Positions 52,123 to 58,894 of a DNA stretch of 64,000 nt are shown here, piece by piece (position 1 is the first letter of the stretch; each line of letters starts with the position of its first letter). The position numbers and the translations under genes were made by a program. A model generated the notes under the pieces. It was given only the letters and a program-made list of their open reading frames with translations. It searched no databases and was not told where the DNA came from. This stretch comes from Chlamydiia bacterium (GTDB taxonomy: Bacteria; Chlamydiota; Chlamydiia; Chlamydiales; GCA-2402025). The stretch is taken from assembly GCA_030427725.1 (NCBI GenBank), contig JAUICV010000001.1, forward strand, positions 124,001-188,000. Reading direction: 5' to 3'.

Positions 52123-52355
52123 GCAGATTTTCTATTCGAAAAAAATCTGTCCGCTACAGCTGATTCTTTTGGATTAGAACTAGCAGGTAGGTGAGACAGA
52201 GTTCTTTTTTTAAAGTCTATTCCCTTAGGTGGCTGTTGGATTTTAACCTTCTTAAGATATACTGGTATTTCAACTTCTTGATTTCCTGTGGCTTTAACCT
52301 GATGTAACTGACCTAGGTGCTCAGTTGGGCCTCTTCTTGTTGGGTCAACGATCAT
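52119..52355 (-). CDS. Small hypothetical protein
   Basis: The 78-residue basic protein is without hydrophobic segments; Lys, Arg, Pro and Gln are frequent and it may be largely disordered. I recognise no family. It is judged real because the ATG at 52355 is preceded by a strong AAAGGAG with eight bases spacing. It is the first of three small minus-strand genes between the Nudix gene and the usher-like gene. Confidence 0.55.
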   Translation of the reverse strand: MIVDPTRRGPTEHLGQLHQVKATGNQEVEIPVYLKKVKIQQPPKGIDFKKRTLSHLPASSNPKESAVADRFFSNRKSA

Positions 52356-52462
52356 AATGCTACTCCTTTTCTATCATCTACGCTTTTTCAGCTTTTATAT
52401 TGAAGCTGTCTTTAAGCTATAATGCGCCCATAAATATGCTGTCAAATATTTTATTTGATTTT

Positions 52463-52819
52463 TCAGGCAGCCTTTTTTCGATTGATATGACCAAAATATT
52501 GTTTTTGGCTTTTTGGGGGATTTTTTTTATGTCCTTTGGGACCTACCCATAAGAATTTATCTGCCCAGTATGCCGCTGATGTAATCCCTTTTGCTATGTT
52601 TTTTGCATGCCGTGCTTTGAAATTTCTTCTAGCTTGAAAAGAATAATTGTGACCCATTCCTTGAGCTCCAAATCGGATGATTTTGATTTTTTTTGATTTA
52701 GGATCCCTTATGGCGACAATGGCTTTTTTAGTTTTATGATCTGGGGTGAATTTTGGAGTGTTTAGTTTTGTTAGCCCGTACTTTTTTAAGCAAATTTTTT
52801 CTTGGTCTGTTAAACTCAT
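52463..52819 (-). CDS. Small basic protein with phage/giant-virus-like motif
   Basis: This basic protein has 118 residues from the ATG at 52819, which has GGAG five bases upstream; a GTG at 52825 also is in frame. The segment IIRFGAQGMGHNY, then FKARHAKNIAKG, then TSAAYWADKFLW resembles a small protein family I know mainly from phage, metagenomic and large-virus genomes, with the shared pattern 'FG...R..F..RH..N......SA.YWA..LW'. Its function is not known to me. The C-terminus is Lys-rich. Its presence suggests transfer from a mobile element. Confidence 0.6.
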   Translation of the reverse strand: MSLTDQEKICLKKYGLTKLNTPKFTPDHKTKKAIVAIRDPKSKKIKIIRFGAQGMGHNYSFQARRNFKARHAKNIAKGITSAAYWADKFLWVGPKGHKKNPPKSQKQYFGHINRKKAA

Positions 52820-52838
52820 AATCACTCCATTTTTAGGT

Positions 52839-53030
52839 TTATGCTACGTTGTCTGTTGAAAGATGTTTAACTCTTTCGGAGATCGGATCGTGATTATATA
52901 GATCCTCGTCACTGTTTACAGTATAGGCTCTACATAGTTTTGCTGTCGTTTTGAAAATAAATTCAAAAGATAGATCTAATTGTTTTTCTTGATCGTCGAT
53001 ATTTTGGCTTTCTGAAGAATTGTTGTTCAT
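52839..53030 (-). CDS. Small acidic hypothetical protein
   Basis: The 63-residue protein is acidic in its first half (SESQNIDDQEKQLDLS), then has one amphipathic helix (FEFIFKTTAKLCRAY). It has no signal peptide. The ATG at 53030 has TAAGG about eleven bases upstream, a weak support. It lies 19 bases before the basic phage-like gene on the same strand. I cannot assign a function, and it could be spurious. Confidence 0.4.
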   Translation of the reverse strand: MNNNSSESQNIDDQEKQLDLSFEFIFKTTAKLCRAYTVNSDEDLYNHDPISERVKHLSTDNVA

Positions 53031-53113
53031 ATTATTAAACCTTATTATTAGTTTTAATTATAAATTACAAATTATATGTTAATATAATTAAATTCAATGA
53101 TAAGTGCATTTTA

Positions 53114-55897
53114 TTAATCTAACATTTTGAATTTTCTTACTTTAGGAAGAATGCGAATGTCTCTTTGAACAGCTTCGTCTGGATCTAAAGCTAGGTTTGT
53201 TTCATAAGATTCTATGTAATATGAGTCCAAGAGGTTAGGTACTTCAACTTCAAGTTTCCACCTGCCAGGTCTTACGGTGTCAAAACTATAATATCCTGAT
53301 TGATCGACACTTGTGATCAAAAGTTCATCGGTTTCTTCTGAGATGAGTTTGATGCGAGCGAATTTGCAAGGTTGGTCTTTAACTAAACCCTTTGATTTGC
53401 CGCTAGAGACCTTTCCTTTAAGAGTCGAGGAAGAAACACTTTCTTTGTGAGCAAAGTAGTCAATGTTTCCTCTGAGGCTAGAGGGTTCAACTAAGGCGAT
53501 AGACTCTTGCAGAGTTTTCCCTCCTTCTAAGGTTACAGTCTTTGGAAGGGGGATTTCTGAAATCAAATCGCGTGGCTCATTTTCAATCCAAACGTTGTAC
53601 TCTCCAGGTTTTACGGCATCTAGCTCATAAGAACCTTTTCTTGAAGATTTAGATTTTAAGGCGTTGTATGAGACCAAGATGTTTGGAAGAGGTTTAATGC
53701 CTTGTTTTGTCTTAGCGTAAACTTTTCCTCTAGCATAAGCTGCGCTTTTATTTTTTCTTATGGGAGCATTCCAAGGAATGGTATATTCAACAACGAATTG
53801 GTAAATGTTGTTGTTTCTAGATTGATTCCAAACATTTGCTTTTGCTGTGAGGTTATGCAGGCTTGGGAACTGATGGTTAAAACGAAACTGAACGAAATTT
53901 CTTTTGTAACGGTAATTTTTGTGACTGTACTCATATAAAAGCTGTAACTGAGTGGTTTTGAAATAATAATCTAATGATCCACCATAGGTCTGAGACCAGA
54001 AAATGTTTCGGGATTGATTTTCATACCCTATTTTTGAGTATCCAGTGAGTTTTAAATCTTTAGATATATGAAGATAGGCATTCAGGTTGTAATTTTGCCA
54101 AAGCTTGTCGCTTGAAGAGAGGTCTAATCTATGATATTTCCCCATCTCAAAACCTAATTGAAGATTTAATTTTTTTATGTTTTGAGTCATCCTTAGTGCT
54201 GCATATTTCGTGTTATACCCTTGTCTTTGAATTCCATTTAAGGATCTGAAATAATTGCCAGATAAATTTAGATAGGTTTTTGTTGGAAGTAAACAGGTTA
54301 GAGTGCCAACAGCACTTTTCGTTCTATTAGAGGATTCCAATTCTGGATTGTTATCAAGGTTTACTCCATAGGTTTGGTACGATAGAGATCCTTTGAGTTT
54401 CTTATATATTGGAAATCCAAGAGCTGCATTAAATTGAGACTGATTCTGAAAGTATCCAACATAGTTGGGGTTGCCGTAGTACTTAGTTAAATCAACCCAA
54501 AGATCTTTGCCAGGTCTTAGTCGACATCTTACATAATAGGCTTGCCCAAAATCATCTTGGTACAAGTAGGTTTTTCCGCTAGTTGCATATTCTGCATCGA
54601 CAAAGATACTTTTTCTTTTTTCAGGTCGCTCGTTTTTGTACTGGCCTCGAAGAGAGTAAGTTTGAGCATGTGCATTTGGTGGAAGAGTTTCATTAACAAG
54701 TTTTCCAAAGGTGCTTAAGAAATTAAAGGACAGGTTCAATGGCTCATTGGGGAGGAAATGAGCAAAGGACGCAAAATTAGAGTTTTTTAAAGCGCTTGTG
54801 TTGTGAATGTACATTGTTCCTAAAGAAACTTTAGGAAGTTTTAAAGCAAGAGATCCTCCTCTGCCAAATCGGTTGTTAATCGTAAGAGGAGAGAGTTTGT
54901 AAACATAATCCCCACCAACAAAATTTAACCGAGGAATGTCGTATTGCAGGTAATACTTTTCGGGTACGCCACCGAGCTGTGTGAAAACACTAGATTTAAC
55001 TTTAATCGGGGCTCTAAATAAAAATTCGAGATGTTTTTTTTTTTCTTGATCTACAAAACCTTTTCCAAAGGTGTTAATAAATAAGGAGGGTTTGTCATCT
55101 CTCATGCCAAAAACGAACATTGATTCGATAGGGAAGGTTTCATAGCGGGGAACTTTTGTGTTTGTCGTTCGTAAAACTTTTGTATAAGTCGTTAAAACAA
55201 CATCTTGTTTTTCAGGAGTCGTTAAATTTTTTAGCTCAAATTTAATATGGTGAGAAGGTTTGCTGTAGTCTCTTTTTGGGATATGTACCAGATAAGATAA
55301 AATTTTCGTGTCAGAGGGCTCAATTAAAATAGGGTTTTGAAAAGATTTTTCAATCAACGTATCTGATACAGGTGTTGCCTTAACTTCAATTTTTGACTGG
55401 GTATTTCCTAGGTTAATAACCTCTAAATCAACTTTGTAAGAATCTCCAGGTAAAACGCTCTCAGACTTATTCAAAACCCTCATCTCGATATTGTGGACGG
55501 GGAGGATTTCAACTTGAAAGGAAGATTTTCCATAAAGAGTAGTATGAGACGTTCCTTGGACGATATAGTCTAAAGACACTGGGCCAGAGGGGTAATTCTC
55601 TGGGATTTTAACTGCAAAAAATTGAAGGGTGTTTTTTCCTTTGTCTAGCTGAAACGGAAAAAGTAGGGGAGGAATAGTTTTCCATCCTTTAGGTAAAATC
55701 ACCTTCTGATTGAGTTGATCAGAAACAGAGCTTTGGTTAAAAATCTTAAAAGAAACTGAGAAAATATCACCTGGGTAATACTGAGCAGCTTTTGGTGATT
55801 GCATAAATACTTTAATGCCATGACCACCATCTTCTGGAAAAGCCTCTGATGAAATCAAAAGTCCAAATATGAGGATAAAAAAAGACTGTCTTCTCAT
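53114..55897 (-). CDS. Usher-like outer-membrane barrel protein with Ig-like and regulatory-like modules
   Basis: The 927-residue protein starts with a signal peptide of about 20 residues (RRQSFFILIFGLLISSEAF). Two Ig/E-set-like domains follow at about 25-240 (PGDIFSVSFKIFNQ, PGDSYKVDLEVINLGNTQ). Residues 250-720 alternate polar and aromatic residues in short strands with Asn/Asp turns, as in a large outer-membrane barrel. The C-terminal 200 residues hold two carboxypeptidase-regulatory-like folds (KGSYELDAVKPGEYNVWI; GYYSFDTVRPGRWKLEV). Size, barrel and neighbours suggest the usher of a chaperone-usher fibre system, by analogy with CooC/CfaC. I saw no classic PapC N-terminal motif, so it may be a different secretion porin. 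No Shine-Dalgarno precedes the ATG. Confidence 0.7.
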   Translation of the reverse strand: MRRQSFFILIFGLLISSEAFPEDGGHGIKVFMQSPKAAQYYPGDIFSVSFKIFNQSSVSDQLNQKVILPKGWKTIPPLLFPFQLDKGKNTLQFFAVKIPENYPSGPVSLDYIVQGTSHTTLYGKSSFQVEILPVHNIEMRVLNKSESVLPGDSYKVDLEVINLGNTQSKIEVKATPVSDTLIEKSFQNPILIEPSDTKILSYLVHIPKRDYSKPSHHIKFELKNLTTPEKQDVVLTTYTKVLRTTNTKVPRYETFPIESMFVFGMRDDKPSLFINTFGKGFVDQEKKKHLEFLFRAPIKVKSSVFTQLGGVPEKYYLQYDIPRLNFVGGDYVYKLSPLTINNRFGRGGSLALKLPKVSLGTMYIHNTSALKNSNFASFAHFLPNEPLNLSFNFLSTFGKLVNETLPPNAHAQTYSLRGQYKNERPEKRKSIFVDAEYATSGKTYLYQDDFGQAYYVRCRLRPGKDLWVDLTKYYGNPNYVGYFQNQSQFNAALGFPIYKKLKGSLSYQTYGVNLDNNPELESSNRTKSAVGTLTCLLPTKTYLNLSGNYFRSLNGIQRQGYNTKYAALRMTQNIKKLNLQLGFEMGKYHRLDLSSSDKLWQNYNLNAYLHISKDLKLTGYSKIGYENQSRNIFWSQTYGGSLDYYFKTTQLQLLYEYSHKNYRYKRNFVQFRFNHQFPSLHNLTAKANVWNQSRNNNIYQFVVEYTIPWNAPIRKNKSAAYARGKVYAKTKQGIKPLPNILVSYNALKSKSSRKGSYELDAVKPGEYNVWIENEPRDLISEIPLPKTVTLEGGKTLQESIALVEPSSLRGNIDYFAHKESVSSSTLKGKVSSGKSKGLVKDQPCKFARIKLISEETDELLITSVDQSGYYSFDTVRPGRWKLEVEVPNLLDSYYIESYETNLALDPDEAVQRDIRILPKVRKFKMLD

Positions 55898-55966
55898 TGT
55901 TTTTTTTAGTCGCGATTACCTTTTTCCAACTTATAAAAAATAATTTTTATTCAAAATAAAAAAAAA

Positions 55967-56446
55967 CTAGCCGTTGTCAATAAGAGTATAAGTCACTGTT
56001 TTTGATGTGGTAGATAAGGGTCCGGCGTCTATCGTTGCCGAGAGAGTGTAAGTAATCGATGAGGGAGTGTGAACTCCTATGGGGATTCCTGTTACAAGAT
56101 CTTGATCAGCAGTTGTTAAGGCTACTGTTCCTGCAGATGTTCCAGCTCCGGTTGCCAACTGAACAGAAAGGCTTGTGTTTGATGGCATATTTGAATTGAT
56201 CTTTCCCGTTATTTTTGCATTTGATAGAAGAGTAGTAGTTGTATACGTTGATTGATTATCTTGAACGGAATCAAGATCAGAGCCTGGGGTTGCTGAACTA
56301 ATGGTTAAATTTGGCGTAGAGCCTGAAATAACTATCGAAGTAGAAAAACTAGAAATCGGTATAAATAGTTGGGATATTATTAAGTATTTTAATATATAAC
56401 ATTGACTATTCTTAATAGGGAATATATGGGAAAGTTTTTTTTTCAT
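55967..56446 (-). CDS. Fimbrial-subunit-like beta protein 1 (N-terminal strand missing)
   Basis: This is one of five paralogous exported beta proteins in the block. It matches the others from IVISGSTPNLTISSATPG through NAKITGKINSNMPSNTSLSV and LTTADQDLVTGIP to the final VTYTLIDN. It lacks the first strand that the others carry after the signal peptide (pattern Q-x-V-x-V-x-I), so the hydrophobic N-terminus (YLIISQLFIPISSFSTS) runs directly into the second strand. In chaperone-usher pilins that first strand is the donor strand. The ATG at 56446 lies inside the coding region of the divergent paralog and has no clear ribosome site. It may be a degenerate copy or a terminal subunit. Confidence 0.6.
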   Translation of the reverse strand: MKKKLSHIFPIKNSQCYILKYLIISQLFIPISSFSTSIVISGSTPNLTISSATPGSDLDSVQDNQSTYTTTTLLSNAKITGKINSNMPSNTSLSVQLATGAGTSAGTVALTTADQDLVTGIPIGVHTPSSITYTLSATIDAGPLSTTSKTVTYTLIDNG

Positions 56447-56923
56447 TTGTTTGGGTGGGCATACTTTCTTTATTCTGCAGCAGCTTATAGCCTAACAGCA
56501 CAAGATACTCAACAGGTAAATGTTACAATTGATTCAGTTAACGAAGTTGGAATCAGCGGTAGTATAGGCACACTTACACTATCAAGTGCTACAATTGGCC
56601 AATCAACTTTTTCTACAACTTCTTCAAATTTGAACCTTGCTTATACAACAAACGACACCAAAACTAAAAAAATCATTGGATGGCTTGATACTGCAATGCC
56701 GTCAAATACATCTCTTTATATTAATGTATCAGCTCCTACATCCGGCGGAAGCTCTCTTGGCGAAGTAGCTTTGAGCACTACGCCATCAGACCTTGTATCA
56801 TCTGTTCCAGGTCAGACAAAAGAAACTGGAATTAACTTTTATTTTAAGTTTGAATCTAACCTTCAAGCTGGAGTTTTGTCTCAGTTCTCTAGAGTGGTAA
56901 CGATAACAATTACCGACAATTGA
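56426..56923 (+). CDS. Fimbrial-subunit-like beta protein 2
   Basis: The protein has 165 residues from ATG 56426, which has AGGGA five bases upstream. A signal peptide of about 23 residues (MGKFFFHLFGWAYFLYSAAA) is followed by a donor-strand-like stretch QQVNVTIDSVNEVGISG, then TNDTKTKKIIGWLDTAMPSNTS near the middle, GEVALSTTPSDLVSSVP, and the terminal RVVTITITDN. The order and motifs parallel CfaB of CFA/I fimbriae, whose mature chain, as I recall it, begins NITVTASVDPV and contains TNDATKKVIVKL. The Lys-Lys-Ile codons contain an A7 tract in frame. It is divergent from paralog 1 with a 21-base overlap of N-terminal codons. Confidence 0.75.
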   Translation: MGKFFFHLFGWAYFLYSAAAYSLTAQDTQQVNVTIDSVNEVGISGSIGTLTLSSATIGQSTFSTTSSNLNLAYTTNDTKTKKIIGWLDTAMPSNTSLYINVSAPTSGGSSLGEVALSTTPSDLVSSVPGQTKETGINFYFKFESNLQAGVLSQFSRVVTITITDN

Positions 56924-57003
56924 CTGTGTTAATAAAAATAATTTGAATAATTTAATTAATTTTATTATATATGGATTTATATAAGAAAAATGGTTTTTTT
57001 GTT

Positions 57004-57493
57004 ATGCAAAATAAAAAAATACTAGTTCTTTTGCTTTTGTCTTTAATGTTTAGTCGTTATGGAATAAGTGCTGACACAGATACTCAGGATGTGACTATAA
57101 CTTATTCGCTCATAAATAGTGTTGTTATCACTGGCACTCCTTCCATAACTGTAGATGAGAGTGATTTATCTGCAGGAACGGTTTCTGGTTCAGATGCTAC
57201 ATCGTCTCTTGCAGCATTCTCGAATGATGGTAATGCCAAAAAAAATTACTGCTAAAATTGATTCTGCAATGCCAACAAATACATCGTTAAAAGCTAGTTT
57301 AGTAGCTTATGGAAATGGTACAGCTGCATCACCTGTTGTGCTGACTGTGGCAGATGCAGATTTGCTGACTACAATAGATGCAAACGCAGCAACATCAAGC
57401 TCACTTATAACGTACCTTTTCGAAGCGGTAGCAGGATCTAATTACGAAACCATTACAAGAACTGTGACATTCACGCTAACAGATAATGTTTAA
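57004..57493 (+). pseudogene. Fimbrial-subunit-like beta protein 3, frameshifted in an A8 tract
   Basis: The N-terminal part reads MQNKKILVLLLLSLMFSRYG (signal peptide), then TQDVTITYSLINSVVITG and FSNDGNAKK, and hits a stop at 57253. The C-terminal part continues in the next frame: KKITAKIDSAMPTNTSLKAS ... ADADLLTTIDA ... VTFTLTDN. Joining the frames at the A8 run 57238-57245 (removing one A) restores a full paralog of about 162 residues. The rest of the gene is undamaged. It may be off by slippage (phase variation), rescued by transcriptional or ribosomal slippage, or a sequencing error. An in-frame ATG at 56971 is also possible. Confidence 0.72.
57238..57245 (+). repeat. A8 homopolymer tract at the frameshift of subunit gene 3
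   Basis: Eight adenines follow GCC. Seven would keep GCC AAA AAA ATT (Ala-Lys-Lys-Ile) in frame with the downstream half of the gene. The same codon position holds A7 in paralog 2 and A8 (as ACA AAA AAA ATT) in paralog 4, both in frame. Confidence 0.8.
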
Positions 57494-58262
57494 AGCTTTG
57501 CTTTATGGATCGCAAATTTTGACGTTCTTGCTTTTTATATTTGTTTTGAGCTCTTCTGTGATCTATCCTCTTGACGATAATGAAGTTAGAGGTAAAGTGA
57601 GTGCTCAGAGAGACTCTTTTGCCGTATTAGATGATAATCTTAATAAGCAAGAGTTGGCAGGGCTTAAAAAAGAGATTAATGTAACAAAGGCAAGTCTACT
57701 TAAAAATGCGAAAAGTACTGAAATCACGACCTATTTTGATACCCTTACGAATCTTTTTATAACACTAATCGATCAAGGTGAGCTGTCTTATTCATCGGTT
57801 ATAAAAATTTTACAAACTATACAGCTAACAGCTGATACAATTGCTGATTTAGCAGATCCAATTAGGACTCCTAAACCTCTTTTAGAGTCTCTTATAACAA
57901 GGCTTATTGCCCTTGGAGGTTATTCTTCCTGTCGTATGGATGCGTGCTGGCTAAGTGTAGCGCTTAGTCCAACTCTGTTAAAACAAGATAACCCTAATGT
58001 GATAACAAAGCTTCAAGACTACGACAGAGAGACTCTAGATTTAGCTGAAAAATTATATAACTACGAGTTTATTAATCAGATTCCTAAAAAACAAAAATAC
58101 TTTACGTTACATGATGTTCCGAGGTATTCTTTTGAGTTTTTGCAGATTAGAACTTCATTTAAACTGTCCTATAGATATTTTCAGTATCAAAAAGTAAAAG
58201 AGCTTTTTAAAGATTATGCTGTTTGGTGTTTTTCAGTAGTCAACAACCTCAATATCAACTAA
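57486..58262 (+). CDS. Exported helical protein within the fimbrial-like block
   Basis: The 258-residue protein has an N-terminal hydrophobic segment at about 8-27 (YGSQILTFLLFIFVLSSSVI), probably a signal peptide or anchor, then a mostly helical body without known motifs. Two Cys close together (SSCRMDACWL) could form a disulfide. The ATG lies inside the last codons of subunit gene 3 (8-base overlap), so it is probably translated from the same mRNA and its expression may depend on the frame state of that gene. It is not beta-rich, so it is not a subunit; an accessory or periplasmic role is a guess. It overlaps the convergent subunit gene 4 by 4 bases. Confidence 0.68.
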   Translation: MFKALLYGSQILTFLLFIFVLSSSVIYPLDDNEVRGKVSAQRDSFAVLDDNLNKQELAGLKKEINVTKASLLKNAKSTEITTYFDTLTNLFITLIDQGELSYSSVIKILQTIQLTADTIADLADPIRTPKPLLESLITRLIALGGYSSCRMDACWLSVALSPTLLKQDNPNVITKLQDYDRETLDLAEKLYNYEFINQIPKKQKYFTLHDVPRYSFEFLQIRTSFKLSYRYFQYQKVKELFKDYAVWCFSVVNNLNIN

Positions 58263-58729
58263 TTGTCTGTTAAAGTGAATAAGACTTGTCTTGAAAAGGT
58301 CTGAGCGCGACATTTTGCGCCTATTTGAAGTAAATAGGTGAACTGAAGGTTTGGAATGATACTATTTGGCGCTATATTAGTTAAAAGATCAGATTCATTT
58401 GTGCTCAGTGCTACATATCCCTTTGATAGTGCTCCATAAGCTTGAGACATATTTACAGATAACACGCAAAGATCGGGCATATTATTATCTAGCTGAGCGG
58501 TAATTTTTTTTGTTGCACCATCATTTGTATAAATGCTAATCGTATAGGCTTCAGAAGTTTGGGTGAAATTTTGAGGACCTAGATTCGGTCTTAGAGTAAA
58601 TGTTGGATCAGCACCTGATATATCCACGTCGTTGATAGATACAATGTAGATTGTCACGGTTTGCTGAGCTGTACTATCTGCTAAGGTTAATGTGAATATA
58701 AAACTAAAAAATAAAAAAAACTTAAGCAT
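58259..58729 (-). CDS. Fimbrial-subunit-like beta protein 4
   Basis: The 156-residue protein has a signal peptide (MLKFFLFFSFIFTLTLADS), the donor-strand-like stretch QQTVTIYIVSINDVDISG, the motif TNDGATKKITAQLDNNMPD, GYVALSTNESDLLTNI and a terminal RQVLFTLTDN. It has two Cys in the mature part (DLCVLSV and GAKCRAQ), unlike its paralogs, which could form a disulfide. The TNDGATKKI segment is the closest of the five to the CFA/I subunit motif TNDATKKV as I remember it. The Lys-Lys-Ile codons contain an in-frame A8 tract. No clear Shine-Dalgarno precedes the ATG; it is divergent from the chaperone-like gene. Confidence 0.75.
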   Translation of the reverse strand: MLKFFLFFSFIFTLTLADSTAQQTVTIYIVSINDVDISGADPTFTLRPNLGPQNFTQTSEAYTISIYTNDGATKKITAQLDNNMPDLCVLSVNMSQAYGALSKGYVALSTNESDLLTNIAPNSIIPNLQFTYLLQIGAKCRAQTFSRQVLFTLTDN

Positions 58730-58894
58730 TTGTTTGTTGGTGTGTTTTTAATATAATTATATCAAATTATTAATTTAATAAATTAATTAAATTTGTTTTT
58801 ATAGTGTGGTAAATTGCAAGTTTCTAAAAAATCTAGACTTACAAATCTTTCTCATGGTAAACGAAGTTTTAGCTAACTACTTGGGGTATAATAC

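Noticed and set aside
57155..57493. A separate small gene starting at 57155
   Set aside because: Its first 28 codons are out of frame with any family similarity. Only the part after the A8 tract matches the paralogs, so it is the second half of subunit gene 3.
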